Origin: CAVVGB01 sp963747715
GTDB taxonomy: Bacteria; Actinomycetota; Thermoleophilia; Gaiellales; Gaiellaceae
NCBI GenBank assembly: GCA_963747715.1
Contig: CAVVGB010000009.1
Span: 248,001 to 312,000 of the forward strand
Length of the DNA: 64,000 bases
Direction: 5' to 3'
Shown here: in pieces, positions 9,370 to 18,641 of the stretch
Layout: every line of letters starts with the position of its first letter
How positions within the stretch are numbered: the first letter of the stretch is position 1
Notes under the pieces: model-generated
The model's database searches: none
What the model saw: the letters and a program-made list of their open reading frames with translations, nothing else
Told to the model about the DNA's origin: nothing
Position numbers and translations under genes: made by a program

Positions 9370-9966
9370 GTGGCGACGCTGACGGCTCTTCGCCGGTCGA
9401 GCTCGGGCCGCGTCGCGCTCGAGGTCGACGGCCGTCCGTGGCGAACGGTTCCCGACGACGTCGTCGTCCGCTGCGGCCTGCACGCCGGCCTGGCGCTCGA
9501 CCGTGCGCGCCTGCGGAGCTTGCGCACCGAGCTCCAGCGAGCGGAGGCGCTCGCAACCGCGGGCCGCGCGCTCGCGCAGGCTCCGCTGTCGCGCCGGCGA
9601 CTGGGCGAGCGCCTCCGCCGTCGCGGTGTCGCGCCCTCGGCGGAGCGCACGGCCGTCGCCACGCTGACCTCGGCCGGCCTCCTGGACGACGCACCTCTCG
9701 CGCTCGAGCGGGCCCAGGGCCTCGCCGAACGTGGGTGGGGCGACCTCGCCGTGGCCTCTCGGCTCGAGCGCGAAGGCTTCGAGGAGAAGGAGGTGCGGGA
9801 GGCGCTCTCCGCCCTCCCGGCGGAGGCGTCACGAGCCGCGGAGCTGGCGAGGAAGCTCGGGAGAGCCCGGGCCAAGACGTGGGGAGCCCTGGCTCGGCGC
9901 GGGTTTGCGCCCGAGGCGATCGAGGACGCCCTCGGCGCTCTGGACGCCGAGGAGGAGCGGGGCTAG
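9370..9966 (+). CDS. recX: Regulatory protein RecX
   Basis: RecX binds inside the RecA filament and limits its activity. The 198-residue protein has the three-helix repeats of the family: APLSRRRLGERLRRRG, then GDLAVASRLEREGF with EKEVREALSAL, then KTWGALARRGFAPEAIEDAL. The start is GTG. Its position directly after recA, probably on the same transcript, supports the call. Confidence 0.9.
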   Translation: MATLTALRRSSSGRVALEVDGRPWRTVPDDVVVRCGLHAGLALDRARLRSLRTELQRAEALATAGRALAQAPLSRRRLGERLRRRGVAPSAERTAVATLTSAGLLDDAPLALERAQGLAERGWGDLAVASRLEREGFEEKEVREALSALPAEASRAAELARKLGRARAKTWGALARRGFAPEAIEDALGALDAEEERG

Positions 9967-10182
9967 GATAGCCCTAGCAACGACCACCAAATGCCCTGCA
10001 AGGGACGGTTTTTCGCCGAAATCGGACAATTGATCCGCGAAGGAACTAGGAACAGAGAAACGATGCGACAAAGACACGCGATGGGGAGGGCGTTCCAGAC
10101 GTAGGCTGCGGAAGCGGCTCGATCCATCGCTGCACCGATTCGACGACGCCGTTCCTACGGGTATGACACGTAGGAGCGAGCA

Positions 10183-11715
10183 ATGGAGCTTGTCATCGGG
10201 GTTCTCGTCGGCCTTGCCGTCGGGGGAGCGGCTGCCGTGCTCCTTTCGCGCTATCTCCTGTCGCGTCGCATCGCTTCGTCGGCGGCCGAGCACAAGCGCC
10301 TGACCGACGAGGCGCGGCGCGCCGCCGAGGCGATCCGGCGAGAGGCCCAGGTGGAGGCGCGCGAGGAGGCGCTCAAGCTGCGGGCCGAGGTCGACCAGGA
10401 GGTTCTGGACAAGCGCGGTGAGATCGGGAAGATCGAGGAGCGCGTCATCACGAAGGAAGAGGAAGTGGACCGGAAGCTGTCCGAGTTCGGCAAGCGGGAA
10501 CAGTCCGTCCGCGACCGCGAGCTGCAGGTGCAGGAGCTCGAGTCCGAGCTGCGCGCGGCCACAGACGCCCAGCTCCAAGAGCTCGAGCGCATCGCCGGCC
10601 TAACCGTCGAGGAGGCCAAGCGGCACATGCTGGAGCGCTCAGAGGAGCTCGTTCGCCACGAGATGGCGCGGATGGTGCGCCAGGCCGAGGAAGAAGCGCG
10701 CACGGAATCGAAGCGGCGCGCCCGCAACCTCGTCGCCGACGCGCTTCAGCGAGTGGCCGCGAGCCACGCGGCGGAGACGACCGTCTCGCTCGTCGAGCTC
10801 CCGTCCGACGACATGAAGGGGCGGATCATCGGCCGCGAGGGCCGCAACATCCGTGCTCTCGAGAACCTGACCGGCGTGGACTTCATCATCGACGACACGC
10901 CCCACGCGGTCGTCCTCTCGTCCTTCGACGGCGTGCGCCGCGAGGTGGCCAAGCTCACGCTCTCGAAGCTCGTCGAGGACGGGCGCATCCACCCGTCGCG
11001 GATCGAGGAGATGTACTACCGCTCGAAAGCGGAGATCGAGGAGCACATCAAGCAGGCCGGCGACCAGGCCGTCTTCGAGGCCAACTGCGGGAAGATGCAC
11101 GAGGACCTCGTCAAGCTGCTCGGCCGCCTCCGCTACCGGACCAGCTACGGCCAGAACATCCTCAAGCACTCGCTCGAGTGCGTGCACCTCGCCGGCATCA
11201 TGGCCGCGGAGCTCGGCGCCAGTGTGAAGACCGCCAAGCGAGCGGCACTCCTGCACGACGTGGGCAAGGCGCTCACGCACGAGGTCGAGGGGTCGCACGC
11301 GGTCATCTCCGCGCAACAGGCGAAGAAGTTCGGCGAATCTCAGCATGTGGTCCATGCCGTCGAGGCCCATCACTACGAGGTGCAGCCGCAGACGGTCGAA
11401 GCCGTCCTCGTCATCGCGGCCGACGCCATCTCGGCCTCGCGCCCCGGGGCCCGCGGCGAGAGCCTCGAGAACTACATCAAGCGCCTCGAGACCCTGGAGA
11501 AGATCGCCGCCGCCAAGAAGGGTGTCGAGCGCGTCTTCGCGCTGCAGGCCGGACGCGAGATCCGCGTGATGGTCAAGCCCGGCGAGATCGACGACGACTC
11601 CGCCGTCCTCCTCTCGCACGAGATTGCCCGCGAGATCGAGGAGCACCTCGAGTATCCCGGCCAGATCAAGGTGACTGTCATCCGGGAGTCTCGCGCAGTC
11701 GAGTTCGCCAAATAG
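10183..11715 (+). CDS. rny: Ribonuclease Y
   Basis: RNase Y is the membrane-anchored endoribonuclease that starts mRNA decay. At 510 residues it shows, in order: an N-terminal membrane helix (about 2-22), a long charged coiled coil (about 35-170), a KH domain (GRIIGREGRNIRALENLTG) and an HD domain with HSLECVHLAG and LLHDVGKA. AGGAG precedes the ATG by about six bases. The 216 bases upstream carry no gene. miaB follows closely. Confidence 0.97.
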   Translation: MELVIGVLVGLAVGGAAAVLLSRYLLSRRIASSAAEHKRLTDEARRAAEAIRREAQVEAREEALKLRAEVDQEVLDKRGEIGKIEERVITKEEEVDRKLSEFGKREQSVRDRELQVQELESELRAATDAQLQELERIAGLTVEEAKRHMLERSEELVRHEMARMVRQAEEEARTESKRRARNLVADALQRVAASHAAETTVSLVELPSDDMKGRIIGREGRNIRALENLTGVDFIIDDTPHAVVLSSFDGVRREVAKLTLSKLVEDGRIHPSRIEEMYYRSKAEIEEHIKQAGDQAVFEANCGKMHEDLVKLLGRLRYRTSYGQNILKHSLECVHLAGIMAAELGASVKTAKRAALLHDVGKALTHEVEGSHAVISAQQAKKFGESQHVVHAVEAHHYEVQPQTVEAVLVIAADAISASRPGARGESLENYIKRLETLEKIAAAKKGVERVFALQAGREIRVMVKPGEIDDDSAVLLSHEIAREIEEHLEYPGQIKVTVIRESRAVEFAK

Positions 11716-11737
11716 GCGCGGCTACAGTGTCGCGGTA

Positions 11738-13066
11738 ATGAAGCGCTACCACGTCACCACGTTCGGCTGCCAGATGAACGCCCACGATTCCGAGCGGATC
11801 AAGGGCATGCTCGAGGAGCTCGGACTGGGCGAGGCGTTGTCCGAGGAGGAGGCCGACGTCGTCGTCTTCAACACGTGCACCGTCCGCGAGAAACCGGACC
11901 AGCGGCTGGCGGCCCACCTCGCGCAGGCCCGGGCGCGGAAGGAGCGCGATCCTGAGCGCGTGATCGCCGTCGGCGGGTGCTACGCGGAGGCGCAGCGTGA
12001 CCGCATCTTCGAGCTCTACCCGTTCGTCGACGTCGCCTTCGGCCCCGGCTCGATCGGTCACCTGGGCGAGTGGCTCGGCGCCGGCGGCGTGGGCGTGGCA
12101 CGCGGGCGCTTCGGCACCGCGGAGACGCGAACGTTCGCCGCCGATCTCCCGCGCCACCGCGAGCGCCCGTTTCAGGCGTGGGTGCAGGTCTCCATGGGCT
12201 GTAACTCGGTGTGCTCGTACTGCATCGTCCCGGCGGTACGCGGGCGCGAGACGAGCCGGCGCCCCGGTGAGATCGTGGCCGAGGTGACGCGGCTGGCGGG
12301 GGACGGGGTGCGTGAGGTGACGCTCCTCGGCCAAAACGTCAATTCGTGGGGTCGCGATCTCCGGCCCGGGCTCGAGACGGACTTCGGTGAGCTGCTGCGG
12401 GCCATCGACGCGGTCGACGGGATCGAGCGCATCCGCTTCACGAGCCCGCATCCGAAGGACTTCCGCCGGCCGGTCATCGCGGCGATGGCCGAGTGCGAGG
12501 CCGTGTGCGAGCACACGCACCTGCCGCTGCAGTCCGGCTCGACCCGGATCCTGAAAGCGATGCGACGCACGTACAGCCGCGAGCGCTACCTGGCGCTCGC
12601 CGAGACGCTGCGCGCGGCCGTTCCGGACCTCGCGCTCACGACGGACATCATCGTCGGCTTCCCGGGCGAGACCGAGCGCGACTTTCTCGAGACGCTCGAG
12701 GTCGTCGAGGAGGTCGGCTACGACGGAGCGTTCACGTTCGTGTTCAGTCCGAGAGCGGGGACCGAGGCGGCGACCATGCCGGAGCAGGTGCCCGAGGACG
12801 TCAAACGCGACCGCATCGAGCGGCTCGTAGAGGTCGTCCAACGCGGCGCTCTGGCTCGCAACCGCGAGCGCGTCGGCGGAATCGAGGAGGTGCTCGTCGA
12901 GGGCCCCAGCCGAACGGACGCCTCGCTCCTGCGGGGACGCACGAGACGGAACACCACCGTGAACTTCAGCGGCGCGGCGTCGCCCGGCGACCTCGTCGAC
13001 GTGCGGATCGAAGCGGCGACCTCGACGACGCTGCGCGGGACGCAGGCCGAGCGCGCCGCCGCGTAG
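11738..13066 (+). CDS. miaB: tRNA-2-methylthio-N6-dimethylallyladenosine synthase
   Basis: MiaB is a radical-SAM methylthiotransferase that modifies A37 of tRNAs reading UNN codons. The N-terminal UPF0004 domain supplies three cluster cysteines (FGCQMNAHDSE, NTCTVRE, VGGCYAE). The radical SAM triad is CNSVCSYC. A C-terminal TRAM domain follows. Length is 442 residues. The next gene, miaA, makes the isopentenyl-A37 that MiaB acts on, so the two steps are encoded side by side. Confidence 0.96.
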   Translation: MKRYHVTTFGCQMNAHDSERIKGMLEELGLGEALSEEEADVVVFNTCTVREKPDQRLAAHLAQARARKERDPERVIAVGGCYAEAQRDRIFELYPFVDVAFGPGSIGHLGEWLGAGGVGVARGRFGTAETRTFAADLPRHRERPFQAWVQVSMGCNSVCSYCIVPAVRGRETSRRPGEIVAEVTRLAGDGVREVTLLGQNVNSWGRDLRPGLETDFGELLRAIDAVDGIERIRFTSPHPKDFRRPVIAAMAECEAVCEHTHLPLQSGSTRILKAMRRTYSRERYLALAETLRAAVPDLALTTDIIVGFPGETERDFLETLEVVEEVGYDGAFTFVFSPRAGTEAATMPEQVPEDVKRDRIERLVEVVQRGALARNRERVGGIEEVLVEGPSRTDASLLRGRTRRNTTVNFSGAASPGDLVDVRIEAATSTTLRGTQAERAAA

Positions 13067-13200
13067 CGACACACTGTTTGCGCCCGTTCCGGGTCACACC
13101 CGCGCCGACCATCGTGACAACCTGTCGGGAGACGCGCGGCGTGCGCAGATGAAACACGCCTGCGAGGTGCGTTCGCGTCTGAAATGGAGGCGTAGCCTGG

Positions 13201-14103
13201 GTGGTGGTTCGGGGTGCCCCGGTGAGGACCGCCGTCATCGCGATCTTCGGACCCACCGCGAGCGGCAAGACCGCCGTAGCTGAGGCCGTCGCCGACCGCC
13301 TCGACGGAGAGCTGATCTCCGCCGACGCGATGCAGGTCTACCGCGGCCTGCCCGTTCTGACGAACCAACCGGCGCGACCGACGCGCCTCGTCGCCGTCTG
13401 GCCACTCGACCACGAGGCATCCGTCGCCGAGTACCAGTCACTCGCGCACGAGGCGATCGACGATGCGATCACCGCCGGCCGAACTCCGATCGTGGTCGGC
13501 GGGACGGGCCTGTACCTGCGCGCGGCTCTCGCTGACATCGCCTTCCCGCCGGCTCCCGATCCGGCCGCCCGCGAGCACTTCGAGCGACTCTACGACCGGC
13601 TCGGCCCCGAGCGGGCCTACGAGCTCCTGGCCGAGCGAGATCCTGCGGCCGCAGCGCGCCTGCACGCGAACGACCGTCGGCGCGTCGTCCGCGCCCTCGA
13701 GTTGCGCGAGGCGGGGGAGTCGCTGGCGCCGGACCGAGACGACCTGTGGGCTGACGAGATGCGTCATCCAACAGTCGTCTTCGGCCTCGACGTGCCGCGC
13801 GAGGTGCTCACGGAGCGCATCGCCGAGCGCACCCGCTCGATGTTCGAGCGCGGGGCCGAGGAAGAGGCTCGTGCCGCGCTCGCCGGGCCGATCTCCGCAA
13901 CCGCCCGGCACATCATGGGCCTCCGCGAGCTCGACGGCCTTCCCCGCGAGGAAGCGATCGCGGCGCTCGAGCAGCGCACACGCCGGTACGCGGCCTACCA
14001 ACGCAAGTGGATGCGCCGCATCCCCGGCCTGATCGCGCTCGACGGCACTCGGCCTGCGGGCGAGGTCGCCGATGAGATCGCGTCCTCGGTCGCCCGCCGC
14101 TAG
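13201..14103 (+). CDS. miaA: tRNA dimethylallyltransferase
   Basis: MiaA transfers dimethylallyl from DMAPP to N6 of A37. The P-loop is FGPTASGKTAVAE; other family marks are ISADAMQVYRGLPV, PIVVGGTGLYLRA and the C-terminal RRYAAYQRKWMRR. The GTG at 13201 has GGAGG at 13186-13190. A second in-frame GTG at 13222 would give a start closer to the P-loop and cannot be excluded. The preceding 134 bases hold no gene. Confidence 0.95.
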   Translation: MVVRGAPVRTAVIAIFGPTASGKTAVAEAVADRLDGELISADAMQVYRGLPVLTNQPARPTRLVAVWPLDHEASVAEYQSLAHEAIDDAITAGRTPIVVGGTGLYLRAALADIAFPPAPDPAAREHFERLYDRLGPERAYELLAERDPAAAARLHANDRRRVVRALELREAGESLAPDRDDLWADEMRHPTVVFGLDVPREVLTERIAERTRSMFERGAEEEARAALAGPISATARHIMGLRELDGLPREEAIAALEQRTRRYAAYQRKWMRRIPGLIALDGTRPAGEVADEIASSVARR

Positions 14104-14115
14104 CCTCGGCCGCCG

Positions 14116-14418
14116 GTGCGACTCGTTTTCGTGATGCTCGCGCTGCTGGCCTTGGTCGCGTGCGGCGGCGACGAAGCGGCGCCCGTGCAGGTCGTCGGCG
14201 TCATCGTCTCCGTCCAGGATGGGCCGAACGGGGAGGTCGAGTCGTTCGAGCTCGACTCGGAGGAAGAGGCGTACACCATCCACATCGCGCCCGATGTCGA
14301 CTACGGGTTCGCCCTCGGCCACCTCCATGAGCATGAGAGCACGGGCGACCCGGTACGCTGCGTCCTCGAAGAGCGGGAAGACCGCCTGTACGCCCTCGAG
14401 ATCCTCGACGCTGCGTGA
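14116..14418 (+). CDS. Small putative lipoprotein of unknown function
   Basis: This 100-residue protein starts with a lipoprotein signal (lipobox ALVAC, Cys at about residue 16). A short, acidic, mainly beta-predicted domain follows, containing VQVVGVIVSVQDG and a His-rich stretch HLHEHES. I recognise no family. It sits between miaA and dapF and ends two bases before the dapF GTG, so it is probably co-transcribed. The His/Glu cluster could bind a metal, which is only a guess. Confidence 0.6.
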   Translation: MRLVFVMLALLALVACGGDEAAPVQVVGVIVSVQDGPNGEVESFELDSEEEAYTIHIAPDVDYGFALGHLHEHESTGDPVRCVLEEREDRLYALEILDAA

Positions 14419-14419
14419 C

Positions 14420-15259
14420 GTGACTCGCACCCTCTCCTTCTCCAAGTGGCACGGGCTTGGCAACGACTACCTCGTGGTCGAGCGCAGCGTGGCCGGAGGA
14501 GCGCTCGAGCCGGGCCTCGTGCGCCGGCTCTGCGACCCCCACCGGGGCATCGGCTCGGACGGCGTGCTCGAGGTGGTGGCGGCCGACGGCGACCGGGCAG
14601 AGATCGTGATCTGGAATCCCGACGGCTCACAGGCCGAGATGTCCGGCAACGGGACACGGATTGCCGCGCGCTGGCTGGCCCGCCGCGCGAACGCCGACGA
14701 GGTGCGAATCGCGGTCGGCCCGCGCGAAGTGGGCGCGAAGATCCTCGGGCCGCTCGAGGTCGAAATGGACATGGGCGCCGTCGAGGTGCAGCCGATCGAG
14801 GAGCTCGACGTGGACGGCACGCGACTCGAGTTCACACCGGTGTCCGTCGGGAACCCGCACGCCGTGATCGTCCACGACCCCGATCGCTCCGATCTCCTTC
14901 GTCTCGGCCCGCTCGTCGAGCGCCATCCGCGCTTTCCGGACCGCACGAACGTTCAGCTCGTCCGCATCGACTCGCGTCGCGACGCGACGGCCGGCGTCTG
15001 GGAGCGCGGAGCGGGGGAGACCCTTTCGTCCGGGACGAGTGCATGCGCGGTCGCGGCCGCCGCGGTTGCAAACGGCTGGTGCGAGAGCCCCGTGACGGTG
15101 CACCTCGCCGGCGGCGACCTCGTCGTCGCGCTCGACGAGCACTTGCACGCGACCCTCACCGGGCCGGCGCAGGAGATCTGTCGTGGCGAGGTCTCGGAGG
15201 AGCTCCTCGAGGAGGTATCGGTCCAGGGGGTCAGGGGGCGGGGTGGTGGGAAGAAATGA
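14420..15259 (+). CDS. dapF: Diaminopimelate epimerase-like protein, both catalytic Cys replaced by Ser
   Basis: The fold and length (279 residues) match DapF, which converts LL- to meso-diaminopimelate for lysine and peptidoglycan. Family motifs present are KWHGLGNDY, GNPHAVIV and ERGAGET. The two motifs that normally hold the catalytic cysteines read MSGNGTR (usually CGNG) and SSGTSAC (usually CGTG), so both catalytic positions are Ser here. The GTG start follows the previous stop by one base. The stop overlaps the aminotransferase ATG. The neighbour makes LL-diaminopimelate, which argues for a DAP role. Either a variant active site or a sister activity is possible. Confidence 0.85.
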   Translation: MTRTLSFSKWHGLGNDYLVVERSVAGGALEPGLVRRLCDPHRGIGSDGVLEVVAADGDRAEIVIWNPDGSQAEMSGNGTRIAARWLARRANADEVRIAVGPREVGAKILGPLEVEMDMGAVEVQPIEELDVDGTRLEFTPVSVGNPHAVIVHDPDRSDLLRLGPLVERHPRFPDRTNVQLVRIDSRRDATAGVWERGAGETLSSGTSACAVAAAAVANGWCESPVTVHLAGGDLVVALDEHLHATLTGPAQEICRGEVSEELLEEVSVQGVRGRGGGKK

Positions 15260-16434
15260 TGAAGTTCGCGCGGCGCCTCGATCTCGTCCCTCCCTACCTC
15301 TTCGCCGAGCTCGAGCGGAAGATCGAGGCCAAGCAGAAGGCCGGCATCGACGTCGTCAGCCTCGGAATCGGCGATCCCGACCGTCCGACGCCTCCCGCCG
15401 TCGTCGAGGAGATGCAACGGCAGCTCGCGCGGCCGGAAACGCATCAGTACCCGAGCAACCGAGGCCTCGCCGCTTTCCGCGAAGCGGTCGCCGAGTTCTA
15501 CCGTGTGCGCTTCGACGCCGAGGTCGATCCCGAGCGCGAGGTGCTGCCCGTGCTCGGCGGCAAGGAAGGAGTTGCGCACATCGCGCTCGCCTGTCTCGAG
15601 CCGGGTGACGTGTGCCTCTCGCCCGAGCCGGGCTACCCGCCGTACACCTCTGGCCCGCTCTTTGCGGGAGCCGACATCCACTACCTGCCGCTGCGCGAGG
15701 AGAACGAGTTCCTTCCCGATCTCGACTCGATTCCGGCCGACGTCCTCACGAAGGCCAACCTGCTCTTCCTGAACTACCCGAACAACCCGACAGGCGCGAT
15801 CGTCGACGACACGCTCTTCTCGCGCGCCGTCGAGCTCGCACGGGAGCACGACGTCATCGTCGTCCACGACAACTCGTACTCTGAGATCGCTTTCGACGGC
15901 TACCGGCCACCGAGCTTCCTCGAGACGCCGGGCGCAAAGGAGGTAGGCGTCGAGATCACGTCCCTGTCGAAGGGATGGAACATGACCGGGTGGCGGATCG
16001 GCTGGATCGCGGGCAACGCCGAGATCGTCGAGCGCTACCGGCACCTGAAGACGAACCTCGACTCGGGCATGTTCGACGCGCTTCAGCTCGCAGCGGTGGC
16101 CGCCCTCGGCGAGGCGCGCTCGTTTCCGGCGGAGATGTCGGAGATCTACCGGCGCCGGCGTGACCTCATGGTCGAAGCGCTCACGGCCATCGGCCTGCCG
16201 GCCACGCCGCCCAAGGCGACGCCCTACATCTGGGCGCGCGTCCCTGAGGACTACACCTCCGCGAGCTTCACGGAGCTCGTGCTCGAGGAGGCCGCCGTCG
16301 TCGTCTCGCCCGGGCCCTCCTTCGGGCCGAGCGGCGAGGGCTACGTCCGCATTTCGCTCACGGTGCCGGACGAGCGCCTGGAGGAGGCGGCGCGCCGAAT
16401 CGCGTCTTCGCTTCGCGTCGGGACGACGGCATAA
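15256..16434 (+). CDS. dapL: LL-diaminopimelate aminotransferase-like class I/II aminotransferase
   Basis: This fold-type I PLP enzyme most resembles the DapL/DapL2 group, which makes LL-diaminopimelate from tetrahydrodipicolinate in one step. It has 392 residues with GIGDPDRPTPP, the substrate motif NYPNNPTGA and the PLP lysine in SLSKGWNMTGWRIGW. It starts at ATGATG and overlaps the dapF stop. The adjacent dapF supports DAP synthesis; a general aspartate or alanine aminotransferase cannot be excluded from sequence alone. Confidence 0.85.
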   Translation: MMKFARRLDLVPPYLFAELERKIEAKQKAGIDVVSLGIGDPDRPTPPAVVEEMQRQLARPETHQYPSNRGLAAFREAVAEFYRVRFDAEVDPEREVLPVLGGKEGVAHIALACLEPGDVCLSPEPGYPPYTSGPLFAGADIHYLPLREENEFLPDLDSIPADVLTKANLLFLNYPNNPTGAIVDDTLFSRAVELAREHDVIVVHDNSYSEIAFDGYRPPSFLETPGAKEVGVEITSLSKGWNMTGWRIGWIAGNAEIVERYRHLKTNLDSGMFDALQLAAVAALGEARSFPAEMSEIYRRRRDLMVEALTAIGLPATPPKATPYIWARVPEDYTSASFTELVLEEAAVVVSPGPSFGPSGEGYVRISLTVPDERLEEAARRIASSLRVGTTA

Positions 16435-16441
16435 TCCGAGC

Positions 16442-17747
16442 GTGAGCCCATACCAGCCGGACCCCGCGCCCGGGGCCGAGCCCGAACGCGGCTTCATCGT
16501 CGCGGTGCTGGCGCCGGGGGTCGACGGCGACGAGGAGCTCGACGAGATGCGCGAGCTGCTCAGGACAGCCGGCGTCGAGCCCGTCGGCGAGCTCGTTCAG
16601 CACCGCAAGGCACCCGATTCCCGCACATACGTCGGGAAGGGCAAGCTCGCGGAGCTCGTGGCGGCCGTCGGGCAGACCCGCGCCGAGTCGTTGATCGTCG
16701 ACGACGAGATCGAGCCCGCGCAGCAGCGCCGGCTCGAGGACGCGCTCGGCCTGCGCGTCGTCGACCGCACGCAGCTGATCCTCGACATCTTCGCGCAGCA
16801 CGCGGTGAGCGCCGAAGGGAAGCTCCAGGTGGAGCTCGCACAGCTCGAGTACAACCTCCCGCGCATGCGCGGCATGTGGCAGCACCTCGAGCGCCTCGGC
16901 GGCGGCATCGGCACGCGCGGTCCCGGTGAGACGCAGCTCGAGACCGACCGCCGGATCGCGCGGCGGCGCATCGGCCTCCTCAAGCGTCGCCTGGGCGGGC
17001 TCGAGAAGCGGCGCGAGACGCAGCGCAAGGCGCGCGAGCGCGGGCAGGTTCCGGTCGTCTCCCTGGCGGGCTACACGAACGCCGGCAAGTCGACGCTCCT
17101 GAACGCGCTGACCAACGCCAAGGTGTCCGTCAACGACCGGCTCTTCGAGACGCTCGACCCGACCACGCGGGCTTTCGCCGAGGAGGGCCGCAACTACCTC
17201 GTCACCGACACGGTCGGATTCATCCGTCGCCTGCCGCACCAGCTCGTCGAGGGCTTCGCAGCGACGCTCGAGGAGACGCTGTCGGCCGACCTCGTCCTGC
17301 ACGTGGCGGACGCCTCGGCGCCCGATTCCCGACTCGAAGAGATGATCGCCGCCGTCGAGAGCGTGCTCGGGGAGATCGGAGCGGGGGACGATGCCCCTCG
17401 AGCTCGTCCTCAACAAGATCGACGCGGTCGACCCGCTCGGCCGGCGGCGCCTTGCCAATCGTTATCCGGGGGCGGTCCAGATCTCGGCGCTCACGGGGGA
17501 GGGCCTCGCGCTCTTGCGCGAACGAATCGCTGACCGCTTCTCCGATCGCTTGCGGGCGGTGCGACTTCTCATCCCCTACAAGGAGGGGCGCGTCTTGACC
17601 GCCCTCTACGAGCTCGGCGCGCCGATCGAGGAGCGCACCGACGGAGCCGATGGGGTGCTCGTCGTCGCGCATCTCCCGCGCAAAGAGGTCGCGCGCTTCA
17701 CGCCGTATCTCGTGAGCGAGCCGGCTGCCACGGCCGAGCGCCTTTGA
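16442..17747 (+). CDS. hflX: GTPase HflX (one frameshift)
   Basis: HflX is a ribosome-associated GTPase that splits stalled or heat-damaged ribosomes. The N-terminal glycine-rich domain (GKGKLAELV, GGIGTRGPGETQLETDRR) is followed by the G domain: G1 GYTNAGKST, G3 DTVGFIRRLP and G4 NKID. The frame breaks at a run of five Gs (17383-17387). Dropping one G joins the halves into a 434-residue protein whose C-terminus starts at PLELVLNKID. Its stop overlaps the dut start (TTGA). A homopolymer error is the simplest reading. Confidence 0.92.
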
Positions 17748-18178
17748 TCGAGCTCGAGATCCTGCGGCTGCACGACGACGCGGTCGTGCCCGAGCGGGCG
17801 TACGCGGGCGACGCGGGGCTCGATCTCTCGACCTGCGAGCGGATCGAGCTTCCTCCTGGCGAGCGCATCGTCGCGCCCACCGGCTTGGCGGTGGCGATTC
17901 CCGAGGGATACGGAGGCTTCGTGCAGCCGCGCTCGGGGCTGGCCGCCCGAAGCGGCATCACCGTCGTCAACTCGCCGGGCCTGATCGACTCGGGCTACCG
18001 CGGCGAGATCCGCGTCGTCCTCCTCAACACCGACCGGGAGCGAACGTTCGTCGCCGAGGCGGGCGATCGGATCGCGCAGCTCGTCGTCCTGCCGGTGCCC
18101 GAGCTCGGTGTGCGTGAGGTCGACGAGCTGCCCGCGAGCGAGCGCGGCGTACGCGGCTTCGGCTCGTCGCAGGCGTGA
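17744..18178 (+). CDS. dut: dUTP diphosphatase
   Basis: This trimeric dUTPase hydrolyses dUTP to dUMP and keeps uracil out of DNA. All five motifs are seen: YAGDAGLDLS, PRSGLAARSG, GLIDSGYRGEI, GDRIAQLV and RGVRGFGSS. The TTG start overlaps the hflX stop. Length is 144 residues, normal for the family. Confidence 0.96.
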   Translation: MIELEILRLHDDAVVPERAYAGDAGLDLSTCERIELPPGERIVAPTGLAVAIPEGYGGFVQPRSGLAARSGITVVNSPGLIDSGYRGEIRVVLLNTDRERTFVAEAGDRIAQLVVLPVPELGVREVDELPASERGVRGFGSSQA

Positions 18179-18627
18179 TGGAACCGCGGATCCGCGTCTC
18201 CGCCATCCTGCGGCGCGAGGACCGTGTCCTGCTCATCCGGCAGGAGAAGCACGGCCGCGAGTACTGGCTCCTGCCCGGCGGCGGCGTCAACGCGGGGGAG
18301 AGCCTGATCGACGCCCTTCGCCGCGAGCTGACGGAGGAGGTGGGGCTCGAGGCGACTCTGCCGCTCGAAGGGCCGGTCGCGATCGCGGACTCGATCTCGC
18401 CGGCGCGGGCACCGGCCAAGCACGTCGTCCACATCATCTTCGCGGGACACCTGGGCGGGCGCTCGCTCGAGACGGTCACGTCGCGCGATGCCGCCGTGCG
18501 CGGGCATCGGCTGTTCGGGGTCGACGAGCTCCCGGCCGTCGTCTTGCACCCGCCCATCCAGCGCTTCCTCGCGCGCTGGCAGCCGGGCGACCCGAGCGTC
18601 TACCTCGGCGCCCTCTGGGCGCCGTAA
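18175..18627 (+). CDS. NUDIX hydrolase
   Basis: This is a Nudix-fold pyrophosphohydrolase of 150 residues. The Nudix box runs from GGGVNAGES to RRELTEEVGL and contains the REUxEE metal site. Substrate is not visible; next to dut a nucleotide-cleaning role is plausible. The GTG at 18175 overlaps the dut stop, and an ATG follows at 18178. The gene ends 14 bases before the convergent gatD stop. Confidence 0.9.
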   Translation: MMEPRIRVSAILRREDRVLLIRQEKHGREYWLLPGGGVNAGESLIDALRRELTEEVGLEATLPLEGPVAIADSISPARAPAKHVVHIIFAGHLGGRSLETVTSRDAAVRGHRLFGVDELPAVVLHPPIQRFLARWQPGDPSVYLGALWAP

Positions 18628-18641
18628 GGCCCTCAGGACGG

